Positions 41,970 to 49,855 of a stretch of 64,000 nt of DNA are shown piece after piece (the first letter of the stretch is position 1; each line of letters begins with the position of its first letter). The stretch lies in NCBI GenBank assembly GCA_044354975.1, contig JBIKZA010000004.1:1-64000 (forward strand), given 5' to 3'. Below the pieces are notes generated by a model. The model was given only the letters and a program-made list of their open reading frames with translations, was not told where the DNA came from and ran no database searches. This DNA comes from CAIZGX01 sp044354975. GTDB lineage: Bacteria > Bacteroidota > Bacteroidia > Flavobacteriales_D > Sanyastnellaceae. Made by a program: the position numbers and the translations under genes.

Positions 41970-42674
41970 ATGAAACTGGTAATTATTCCCACCTATAACG
42001 AACGCGAGAACATTGTTGAAATGATTCACGCTGTTTTAAATCAGCCGCAAGGGTTCCATTTGCTTGTTGTAGACGACGGCTCTCCAGATGGTACTGCCCT
42101 CTTGGTGAAGGAAAAGCAAACTGAATTTGCCGGGAGATTGCACATCCTTGAGCGAAGTGGAAAGCTTGGTTTAGGAACGGCTTACATTGCTGGATTCAAA
42201 TGGGCATTGGCGAATAACTACGAATACATCTTCGAAATGGATTGTGATTTTTCACACAATCCGAAAGATCTCCCTCGCTTACTGGAAGCCTGCGAAAAGA
42301 ATCACGGCGTAGCTGTGGGTTCACGCTATGTGAAGGGCGGAGGTACTGTCGATTGGCCTTGGCACCGCAGAGTCATTAGCAAAGGCGGAAGTATTTATGT
42401 CAATTTAATTTTAGGATTGGGTGTGAAGGACAGCACAGGCGGGTTCGTTTGTTACCACCGCGATGTCCTTTCCAAAATGAATTTAGACGGCATACAATTC
42501 ATTGGTTATGCGTTTCAAATTGAAATGAAATACAAGGCGAAGCGTCTTGGTTTTAAAATAGCGGAAGTTCCTATTCTCTTCGCCGACCGCGTGAAAGGAA
42601 CGAGCAAGATGAGTTTGAATATTTTTCACGAAGCATTCTTTGGCGTATTGAAAATGCGCTTTCAAAAAATCTAA
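41970..42674 (+). CDS. Polyprenol monophosphomannose synthase (Dpm1-like GT2)
   Basis: It transfers mannose (or another hexose) from a nucleotide sugar to polyprenyl phosphate for later periplasmic glycosylation. The 234-residue soluble enzyme has IIPTYNERENIVEMI, VVDDGSPDGTALLV, the metal site FEMDCDFSHNPKDLPRL, GSRYVKGGGTVDWPWHRR, and the C-terminal GYAFQIEMKYKAKRLGFKIAEVPI. There is no C-terminal membrane domain, as in the short Dpm1 form. I start at ATG 41970. It lies 5 nt before pyrC. Confidence 0.9.
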   Translation: MKLVIIPTYNERENIVEMIHAVLNQPQGFHLLVVDDGSPDGTALLVKEKQTEFAGRLHILERSGKLGLGTAYIAGFKWALANNYEYIFEMDCDFSHNPKDLPRLLEACEKNHGVAVGSRYVKGGGTVDWPWHRRVISKGGSIYVNLILGLGVKDSTGGFVCYHRDVLSKMNLDGIQFIGYAFQIEMKYKAKRLGFKIAEVPILFADRVKGTSKMSLNIFHEAFFGVLKMRFQKI

Positions 42675-42679
42675 TCACT

Positions 42680-44014
42680 ATGCAAGTCATAAAAAATGTC
42701 ACGGTTGTTAACGAAGGAAAACAGACCGAAAGCGACGTATGGATTAACGGTTCGAAAATCGCACACGTGTTGCCCGTTGGAACAATGGATTACAACAACG
42801 CAGATTCGATTGTAGATGGAACAGGAAAGCATTTGTTCCCAGGATTAATCGACGACCAGGTTCACTTCCGCGAACCAGGATTGACGCACAAAGGAGATTT
42901 AACCACAGAGTCTGCTGCTGCTGCTGCGGGTGGAGTAACTTCTTACATGGAAATGCCGAACACCAGTCCGAGTGCAACCACACTTGAATTGCTAGAGCAA
43001 AAGTTCAAACGGGCTGCAGAAGTTTCAACAGTGAATTACAACTTCTTCATGGGAGCAACGCCTGAGAATGCAGATGTGTTGGCGCATGTGAATCCGAAGG
43101 AAGTGTGTGGCGTGAAGATATTCATGGGCTCTTCCACAGGTAATTTATTGGTGGAAAAGCGAGAGGCCTTGGAGATTATTTTCTCGAAAGTTAAAACGCT
43201 TATCGCCACACATTGCGAGGACGATGGCATTATCAAAAGAAATTTAGAAGTCTTGCAAGCAACAGGAAGAACGCTCACGGCCGCTGACCATCCTGTAATT
43301 CGCAACGCCGAAGGATGTTATGCCTCAAGCTCTATGGCTGTTGAATTGGCGAAGAAGCACGATGCGCGTTTGCACATACTTCACATCAGCACCGCAAAGG
43401 AATTGGAGTTGTTTACAAACGCCATTCCGATGAAGGACAAGCGAATCACAGCGGAAGCATGTATTCATCACCTTTGGTTCACAGAAGAAGACTACGCAAC
43501 GAAAGGGAACTACATCAAATGGAATCCGGCAGTGAAATCATTCAACGACCGAATGAACATTCGGGAGGCGGTAAATGATGGACGAATCGACGTCATTGCT
43601 ACTGATCACGCACCGCATACCATTGAAGAAAAAGAGCAAGAATACTTGAAAGCCCCAAGCGGCGGACCGCTGGTTCAACACAGCTTACAAGCCTTAATAG
43701 ATCTTCACAGACAAGGTGTTTTCACCCTAGAAAAAATTGTGGAAAAGGCTTCTCACGCCGTTGCGGACCTATTCCAAATTACAGGTCGCGGTTATATTCG
43801 TGAAGGCTACAGCGCCGACGTTGTGTTGGTTGATCTAAATGCACCTTACACAGTCACCAAAGAAAATCTTCTTTACAAATGCGGTTGGTCTCCGTTCGAA
43901 GGACATACGTTTTCCAGCACCATTGTTTCCACTTGGTGTAATGGGAAGTTGGTTTTTGAGAATGGGAAGCTTACGGGTCAAAAGAGTGGAATGGCGCTAA
44001 GATTCGCGCGTTAA
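42680..44014 (+). CDS. pyrC: Dihydroorotase
   Basis: It cyclises carbamoyl aspartate to dihydroorotate in pyrimidine synthesis. The 444-residue enzyme shows LFPGLIDDQVHFREPGLTHKGDL, THCEDDGII, LHILHISTAKEL and IATDHAPHTIEEKEQ. In most type I dihydroorotases the first motif is DxHxHxR with two metal-binding His; here the first is replaced by Gln (DQVHFR). I believe this is usual in Bacteroidota and is not decay, since all other active-site blocks are intact, but I could not check it. It is cotranscribed with the mannose synthase gene. Confidence 0.9.
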   Translation: MQVIKNVTVVNEGKQTESDVWINGSKIAHVLPVGTMDYNNADSIVDGTGKHLFPGLIDDQVHFREPGLTHKGDLTTESAAAAAGGVTSYMEMPNTSPSATTLELLEQKFKRAAEVSTVNYNFFMGATPENADVLAHVNPKEVCGVKIFMGSSTGNLLVEKREALEIIFSKVKTLIATHCEDDGIIKRNLEVLQATGRTLTAADHPVIRNAEGCYASSSMAVELAKKHDARLHILHISTAKELELFTNAIPMKDKRITAEACIHHLWFTEEDYATKGNYIKWNPAVKSFNDRMNIREAVNDGRIDVIATDHAPHTIEEKEQEYLKAPSGGPLVQHSLQALIDLHRQGVFTLEKIVEKASHAVADLFQITGRGYIREGYSADVVLVDLNAPYTVTKENLLYKCGWSPFEGHTFSSTIVSTWCNGKLVFENGKLTGQKSGMALRFAR

Positions 44015-44017
44015 TTT

Positions 44018-44086
44018 TCCCTTCGGGATGTATCCCTCTGGGATGTATCCTTTCAGGATTGATCCCGTAGGGACTAATCCATAGGA
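44018..44086. repeat. Minihairpin array, TGTA dialect
   Basis: Five units share the closing sequence TCC..GGA: TCCCTTCGGGA, TCCCTCTGGGA, TCCTTTCAGGA, TCCCGTAGGGA and TCCATAGGA. The separators are TGTA, TGTA, TTGA and CTAA. In TCCTTTCAGGA both sides of one pair have changed relative to TCCCTTCGGGA (C-G to T-A), a compensatory change. It starts 3 nt after the pyrC stop. Confidence 0.88.
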
Positions 44087-44092
44087 TTATTG

Positions 44093-44101
44093 TATTTTCG
44101 C
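44093..44101 (+). promoter_or_regulatory. -7 box 3 nt before the start codon
   Basis: TATTTTCGC fits TAnnTTCG and ends 3 nt before ATG 44105. It lies 6 nt after the hairpin array. Confidence 0.5.
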
Positions 44102-44104
44102 CCC

Positions 44105-46513
44105 ATGAAAAACCTCTTCCTCACGTTTTCCTTCATCCTCTTCACCCTAATTTCATTCGCCCAAACAACAACCGTTTCAGGGGTGGTAATGGGTATTGAC
44201 GCGGGAAAGACAGAGGACTTAGCTTTCGTAAGTGTGAGTCTGCACGCCACGGCTGATAGCCTTTTGCTTATGGCGACGGCTTCGGACAATGCAGGGAATT
44301 TCAGTTTGGAAATTGCAAGTGCCGATTCAGTATTGGTGTATTTCAACATCATTGGCTTCAAACCGATGTGGAAGAAGATTGGCGCAAGTGCGAATCTGAA
44401 TCTCGGAACGATAGAATTGATGCGCACTTCAGCCGTTACGTCTGAAATGGAATTCGTGGCGAAGAAACCACTCGTTCAAGTGCAGGCCGATAAAACCATT
44501 TTCAATGTCGAAGGAACTGCGAATGCGGTTGGACTGAATGCTTTGGAATTGTTGCGTCGCGCGCCAGGTGTGGTTATCGATAACAACAACAACATTTCGG
44601 TAAAAGGAAAGTCGGGAATTACGGTGTACATCGACGGAAGAATTTCTCCATTGCAAGGTTCGCAGTTGTCAGATTTCTTGAAAAGCACTCCTTCTTCATC
44701 CATTGAAAAAATTGAGATCATCACGAATCCTTCTGCACGCTTCGATGCAGCCGGTACTGCGGGTATTTTGAACATTGTAATGAAGAAGAACAGCAACTAC
44801 GGACAGAACGCGACATTCGGTTTGGGATACGGAAATCAGGTTTACGGAAAGACAAACGGCTCTTTCACCTACAACAGAAGAAAGGGAAAGACCAATGTGT
44901 ATGCGACTTACGGCAATGCATTTACGGAGGATTGGGGATACCAGCGTTTCTACAAAGAACAGAACGATATTTTCTTCGACCAGAAAGCGTATACCTACAA
45001 CAAAGACAAATCGCATTACGGAAAGGCGGGAATTGACATTTCCATCAACGATAAAAACACCATAGGCATTTCAGTGAATACGAACCTTGCCAACAGTTTG
45101 TGGAACAGCCACGGCTCTACTCTAATAGGCAGTGTAATGCCAGGCGCTGGGATTGACAGTACCTTGGAAGCTATTTCCGATAACAACGGATTCCGCAACA
45201 ACTACGGAGCGAATGTCAACTATCAGTGGAAAGGAGAGAACGACAAAGAATTTACCGTAGATGCGAATTACGGGATTTACGATATTGACAATAAGAATTT
45301 TCAACCCAACAGATACGTCGGTTCAAATGGCAATTTGTTGCATGAAAGAAATTATCAGAACAACACGGCAACGCAAATTGACATTGCCGTGGTTCGCGCC
45401 GATTACAGTTTCAATTGGAAGAAAATCAAGTGGGAAGCCGGGGTGAAAGGCACGCAGGTGAATACGAACAACAAATTAGATTTTTTTAATGTAGTTGGAA
45501 ATGACCTTGAAGTAGATTCTAATCTTACAAATTCTTTCGAATACAAGGAACGCGTGCTTGCAGCCTACGCTAATGCTTCTGGGAAGTACAAAAAATTTGG
45601 TTGGCAAGTGGGAGTGCGTGCGGAAAACACGAAGAGCAACGGAGAATTATTCGCACTAACTCCGCAACCACTTTCGAAAGTCGATCGCTTGTACACGAAT
45701 TTTTTTCCAAGCGCGGCCATTACCTTCGATCACAAAGAAACAAGCACCTTCAACTTAACGTTTAGTCGCAGAATTGATAGACCAAGTTATCAGTCGTTGA
45801 ATCCGTTCGAATCGCGTTTGGATGAACTTTCTTATTCACGCGGTAACGCGTTCCTTCAACCACAATACACCGATGCGTTCGAGTTGAGCCACACGTTGTT
45901 CTACATGATAACCAGTTCAATCGGCTACAGCAAGACCAACGGGTTTTTCACCGAGATAACAGACACTGAAGGGCTTTCGCGTTCGTTTATTCAAACGCGC
46001 AATCTGGGTTATCGCGAAAACATTACTTTCAACATAGGCAGTCCGGTTCCCATTGCCAAATGGTGGGAAGGTTATGTGAACATGGGCGTTTACAACATTC
46101 ACAACCGCGCAACCTTTGAAGACGGCAACATCATTGACCTTCGCGCTACGTCTTACAACATCTTCATGCAAAATACCTTCAAGTTCAACAAGACCACTTC
46201 GTTCGAACTCTCTGGATTCTTCAACGGGCCAAGCGTGTGGGGCGGCACCTTCCGCAACAAACCTATGGGCGGCTTAGACGTTGCTTTTCAAAAAACCTTC
46301 ATCAGTGAAAAACTCGTTCTTCGCCTCGCCTACGGCGACATCCTGCGCACCATGCGTTGGAGAGGCATCTCGCAATACGCCGGTCTATACATGGACGCCA
46401 GCGGCCTTTGGGAGTCTCGCACAGCGCGTATCAATCTTACATGGAAGATTGGTAATCAGAAGTTGAAGGAGAGGAAGGCTTCTCAAGTTGACGAGTTCAA
46501 ACGCGTTAAGTAA
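44105..46513 (+). CDS. TonB-dependent-receptor-like outer-membrane beta-barrel protein
   Basis: An 802-residue outer-membrane protein with a signal peptide (LFLTFSFILFTLISFAQ), a carboxypeptidase-regulatory-like beta-sandwich (about 22-110) and a plug-like domain. The plug contains LLRRAPGVVIDNNNNISVKGKSGITVYIDGR and IEKIEIITNPSARFDAAGTAGILNIVMKK. A large OMP_b-brl_3-type barrel follows. The layout is that of the Bacteroidota TonB-receptor relatives lacking an obvious TonB box. No SusD partner is adjacent, so a SusC role is unlikely. Substrate unknown. The frame is open five codons upstream, but those overlap the -7 box. Confidence 0.88.
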   Translation: MKNLFLTFSFILFTLISFAQTTTVSGVVMGIDAGKTEDLAFVSVSLHATADSLLLMATASDNAGNFSLEIASADSVLVYFNIIGFKPMWKKIGASANLNLGTIELMRTSAVTSEMEFVAKKPLVQVQADKTIFNVEGTANAVGLNALELLRRAPGVVIDNNNNISVKGKSGITVYIDGRISPLQGSQLSDFLKSTPSSSIEKIEIITNPSARFDAAGTAGILNIVMKKNSNYGQNATFGLGYGNQVYGKTNGSFTYNRRKGKTNVYATYGNAFTEDWGYQRFYKEQNDIFFDQKAYTYNKDKSHYGKAGIDISINDKNTIGISVNTNLANSLWNSHGSTLIGSVMPGAGIDSTLEAISDNNGFRNNYGANVNYQWKGENDKEFTVDANYGIYDIDNKNFQPNRYVGSNGNLLHERNYQNNTATQIDIAVVRADYSFNWKKIKWEAGVKGTQVNTNNKLDFFNVVGNDLEVDSNLTNSFEYKERVLAAYANASGKYKKFGWQVGVRAENTKSNGELFALTPQPLSKVDRLYTNFFPSAAITFDHKETSTFNLTFSRRIDRPSYQSLNPFESRLDELSYSRGNAFLQPQYTDAFELSHTLFYMITSSIGYSKTNGFFTEITDTEGLSRSFIQTRNLGYRENITFNIGSPVPIAKWWEGYVNMGVYNIHNRATFEDGNIIDLRATSYNIFMQNTFKFNKTTSFELSGFFNGPSVWGGTFRNKPMGGLDVAFQKTFISEKLVLRLAYGDILRTMRWRGISQYAGLYMDASGLWESRTARINLTWKIGNQKLKERKASQVDEFKRVK

Positions 46514-46519
46514 TCTTTA

Positions 46520-46652
46520 CCAGCGAAGCTGGATGACACAACACGTTGTGATGACGCAACGTAGTTGCGATGACACCGGAGGTGATGACCCTCTTCGAAG
46601 GATGACGATTTACAATCGATGACGAACTATGTTCGATGACCGCTTCGCGAGG
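46520..46652. repeat. Minihairpin array, ATGA dialect
   Basis: Units CCAGCGAAGCTGG, CACAACACGTTGTG, CGCAACGTAGTTGCG, CACCGGAGGTG, CCCTCTTCGAAGG, CGATTTACAATCG, CGAACTATGTTCG and CCGCTTCGCGAGG are joined by ATGA. Most stems are perfect at 4-6 bp. The unit CCCTCTTCGAAGG has one mismatch compared with CCTTCTTCGAAGG in the array at 2.7 kb, and the last unit is also imperfect, so this array seems to be ageing. Confidence 0.88.
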
Positions 46653-46695
46653 AAACATTTTCCCCACTTTTCGTTTCCAATGTCGAATTTGTGTT

Positions 46696-46704
46696 TATCT
46701 TTGC
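46696..46704 (+). promoter_or_regulatory. -7 box 6 nt before a TTG start
   Basis: TATCTTTGC is a perfect TAnnTTTG box and ends 6 nt before the TTG at 46711 of the TetR gene, which heads the efflux operon. Confidence 0.55.
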
Positions 46705-46710
46705 GCCGCT

Positions 46711-47355
46711 TTGGAAATCAAGAAACGACATATTCTCTCGGAAACACTTCAGTTGTTTTTGCAATTTGGAATCAAGAGTCTGACAATGGACGACATTGCC
46801 AAGAAGCTCTGTATCTCAAAGAAGACGCTGTATGCGCATGTGAAAGACAAAGAAGATTTGTTGGAGAATGCAGTGGTTCTTTTCAGTACAGCAGAGAAAC
46901 ATCAAATTGAAGAAATTTGCAGCAGAGGTTTAAACTCCATTGACGAAAGTTTAGAAATAAAGCGTTGGGTGCTCGAAATGTTGCAAAACATTCATCCTTC
47001 TGTGGCGTACGACATGGAGAAATTTCATCCACGGGTGCATCAGAAAATGGTCGTGTCTCGACAGGAGATTATTTACAAGTGCGTATTCGAGAATATTGTA
47101 AAAGGACAAAAAGACGGATTGTACCGAAAGGAAATTAATCCGAATGTCTTAGCTAAATTATATGTGGGAAGAATGGAGGTGATGTTCGATCAGAATTTAT
47201 TTCCGAGTAAAGAGTATAACGTAAGTGACGTGTATATGGAATGGTTTTCCTATCACATTCATGGCATGGCTACGGCAAAGGGAATAGAGTTGCTGAATAA
47301 AAATATTCTAAACTCATCTCCTTCAACCAAGAAAAAAAATAGTAAAAAGCAATAA
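46711..47355 (+). CDS. TetR family transcriptional regulator
   Basis: A 214-residue regulator. The N-terminal DNA-binding domain is typical: RHILSETLQLFLQFGIKSLTMDDIAKKLCISKKTLYAHVKDKEDLLENAV, with the helix-turn-helix at about 26-46. The C-terminal ligand domain is not recognisable, as usual in this family. An ATG 25 codons upstream is in frame but lies in the hairpin array. TTG 46711 gives MEIKKRHILSE, a normal length and a -7 box just upstream. It is followed 8 nt later by the TolC gene, so it probably autoregulates the efflux operon. Confidence 0.9.
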   Translation: MEIKKRHILSETLQLFLQFGIKSLTMDDIAKKLCISKKTLYAHVKDKEDLLENAVVLFSTAEKHQIEEICSRGLNSIDESLEIKRWVLEMLQNIHPSVAYDMEKFHPRVHQKMVVSRQEIIYKCVFENIVKGQKDGLYRKEINPNVLAKLYVGRMEVMFDQNLFPSKEYNVSDVYMEWFSYHIHGMATAKGIELLNKNILNSSPSTKKKNSKKQ

Positions 47356-47363
47356 TTCAATTC

Positions 47364-48707
47364 ATGATACAATTCAACATAAACAAAAAAATAAGTGTCC
47401 TCTTGGCAGTGGCGTTTGGTTTTGTTTCTTTCGGAAACGCACAGCAGGCGCTCACTTTGGCTGCAGCGAAAGAGTATGCAGTGCAGAATGCCTTCCAAGT
47501 GAAATCGAAAAACTTCGATGCGCAATCAGCGAAGCTTCAAACCGAAGAACTGATCGCCAGCGGTCTTCCGCAAATAAGCGGAAGCATTCAGTATCAAAAT
47601 TTCATTGATCGTCCGACAAGCATTTTGCCGGGTGATTTCTTCGGTATGCCGGGACAAAACGTTGCTGTGCAATTCGGGGTTCCGCAGACATTAACTGCCG
47701 GTATTAACGCTTCGCAATTGTTGTTCGACGGTTCATGGTTGGTAGGGCTTCAAGCTTCGAAGGCTTATGCTGCTCTGCAAAACAAGAACATCATAAAAAG
47801 TGAAATCGAAGTAAAGCGAGCTACCGAGGAAGCGTATCACCTTGCTGTGATTGCTCAAGAGAGCATCGCGCTATTGACTGCATCGCGCGATTTGTTAGCG
47901 GAAACATTGGAGCACACCAAAGCCTTGAAGAAAGAGGGTTTCCTAGAGACACAAGATGTTGAGCAATTGTCGCTTTCGTTGAATGAATTGGAGGCGCGTA
48001 TTCGTGTAGCACAGACGCAAGCGCTCATTGCGAAGACGTTGTTGAAGTTCACGATTGGAATGAATGTCGATGAAGAAATTACATTGGCAGATAACAGCGC
48101 AATGATTTTAGAATCGTTCAACGCGCAATTGGTGCAATCGCCTTTCAATGCCGAAAACTTAATCGACAATCAAATCATTAAGGAAGGTTTGTCTCTTCAA
48201 AAATTAAGCGTGAAGAATCAGCAAGCAGGTTTGCTTCCAAACCTCGCTGCATTTTATAGTGTGCAACGTCAAGCGCAACGACAGGAGTTTAATTTTTTAG
48301 ATGGAAATGAGCCTTGGTATCCAACACAATTGTGGGGACTTTCTATGAATGTTCCGATCGTTTCCGGTGGGCGCAAAGCGAAGAGTATTCAACGCGCAGG
48401 CGTGGAAGTAAAGAGAATGGAAGAGACCTTAGCATATTCAAACAATGCTGCGAAATTAGAATATCAAGTGGGAATGGCAGAGTACATGAACGCGACGCAA
48501 AACGTGGATCTTGCTCTGCAATCATACACCTTGGCTTCAAGCATCTTGAATAAAACACAAATCAAATTCGATCAAGGAACTTCTTCCAGCTTCGAATTGT
48601 CGCGTCAGACTTCACAGCTGTTGCAAGCAGAAGTATCATTAATACAAGCGCGTTTGAGTTTAATGAACGCACAAACCAGACTTTCAAAATCGTTGAACGC
48701 ATTATAA
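47364..48707 (+). CDS. TolC family outer-membrane efflux protein
   Basis: The outer-membrane channel of the tripartite pump. The 447-residue protein has a signal peptide (ISVLLAVAFGFVSFGNAQ) and the duplicated long alpha-helical repeats of the family, for example LTLAAAKEYAVQNAFQVKSKNFD in the first half and LQSYTLASSILNKTQIKFDQGTSS in the second. A WGLSMNVPIVSGGRKAKSIQRA segment is typical. It lies 8 nt after TetR and 12 nt before the adaptor. Confidence 0.92.
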   Translation: MIQFNINKKISVLLAVAFGFVSFGNAQQALTLAAAKEYAVQNAFQVKSKNFDAQSAKLQTEELIASGLPQISGSIQYQNFIDRPTSILPGDFFGMPGQNVAVQFGVPQTLTAGINASQLLFDGSWLVGLQASKAYAALQNKNIIKSEIEVKRATEEAYHLAVIAQESIALLTASRDLLAETLEHTKALKKEGFLETQDVEQLSLSLNELEARIRVAQTQALIAKTLLKFTIGMNVDEEITLADNSAMILESFNAQLVQSPFNAENLIDNQIIKEGLSLQKLSVKNQQAGLLPNLAAFYSVQRQAQRQEFNFLDGNEPWYPTQLWGLSMNVPIVSGGRKAKSIQRAGVEVKRMEETLAYSNNAAKLEYQVGMAEYMNATQNVDLALQSYTLASSILNKTQIKFDQGTSSSFELSRQTSQLLQAEVSLIQARLSLMNAQTRLSKSLNAL

Positions 48708-48719
48708 TCATAAGAAAAA

Positions 48720-49844
48720 ATGAAACCCATGTATATCTCTAAAATCGTAGCATCATTTGTTTTAGCTGCTGTGTTATTGGCCTCTTGCGGATCGAAAGAC
48801 AAGAGCGCAGAATTGAACGACTTGAAAGCAAAGCGTTCTGAACTCGACGGAAAAATTTCAGCCCTGGAACAAGAGTTGGGAATTACCAACGCTGCGAAAG
48901 CACGTAAGATCATGACAACCGATGTGGTTACTGCGCCTTTCAAACACTGTGTTGAAATTCAAGGAACAGTGGATGCAGAAAACAACGTAGTTGTTGCTCC
49001 GCAAATTCCAGGATTGATAACGAAAATTTATGTGAGTGAAGGTGATGCAGTTTCTGTTGGACAGCTTCTTGCTGAAACAGACAACAGCGCATATGCCGCG
49101 CAGATTGCAGCCATTCAACCACAATTGGAATTGGCTCAAGATGTTTTCCAAAGACAACAAAGGTTGTGGGATCAGAAAATCGGTAGCGAGGTGCAATACC
49201 TTCAAGCAAAGACGCAAGTTGATGCGTTGAATAAGCAAATCAGCGCCGTTCAAGCGCAGATTGAATTAACGAAAGTGAAGTCACCTATTTCAGGAATCGT
49301 CGATCACATTGGTGCTCGTTTGGGTCAGTTTGCAACCGCACAAAATCCGGATCCATGTTTCCGAGTTGTAAATCTGGCTTCATTGAAAGTGAAGGCTGAA
49401 GTTGCAGAAACTTACGCGAACAAAGTGAAGAAAGGAAACAAAGTCTTGTTGTACTTCCCAGACATCAGCACTGAAATTGAAGGAAGCATTTCCTTCACCG
49501 CGAGATTCATTAGTCCAATGTCGCGCACCTTCACCGCTGAGGCAACGTTGTCTGGTTCGAATGAGCTACTTCGTCCGAATATGGTTAGCGTAATGAAGAT
49601 CGTTGACTATGAAAATCCAGCTGCGATTTTAGCTCCGTTGAATTTAATTCAAAATGAAAACAACTTACAATTTGTATATGTTGCAGTGAATGAAAACGGA
49701 GTGTTGACTGCACGCAGAAGAGCGGTAACTGTTGGACAGGTATATGCTGGAAACGCTGAATTGACAAGTGGTCTAAGCGTAGGCGATAAGTTAATCACTA
49801 CAGGCTACTCAGAGTTAACAGAAGGAATGGCTATTGAATTATAA
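48720..49844 (+). CDS. RND efflux periplasmic adaptor (membrane-fusion protein), lipoprotein
   Basis: The adaptor links the inner-membrane pump to TolC. The 374-residue protein has a lipoprotein signal (VASFVLAAVLLASCGSKDKS), a first coiled coil directly after the lipobox, and a lipoyl-like half (VEIQGTVDAENNVVVAPQIPGLITKIYVSEGDAVSVGQLLAE). A central hairpin, then KVKSPISGIVDHIGARLGQF and the beta-barrel and membrane-proximal domains complete it. ATG 48729 is an alternative start. It is followed 11 nt later by the pump gene. Confidence 0.92.
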   Translation: MKPMYISKIVASFVLAAVLLASCGSKDKSAELNDLKAKRSELDGKISALEQELGITNAAKARKIMTTDVVTAPFKHCVEIQGTVDAENNVVVAPQIPGLITKIYVSEGDAVSVGQLLAETDNSAYAAQIAAIQPQLELAQDVFQRQQRLWDQKIGSEVQYLQAKTQVDALNKQISAVQAQIELTKVKSPISGIVDHIGARLGQFATAQNPDPCFRVVNLASLKVKAEVAETYANKVKKGNKVLLYFPDISTEIEGSISFTARFISPMSRTFTAEATLSGSNELLRPNMVSVMKIVDYENPAAILAPLNLIQNENNLQFVYVAVNENGVLTARRRAVTVGQVYAGNAELTSGLSVGDKLITTGYSELTEGMAIEL

Positions 49845-49855
49845 GACGCCGAATC

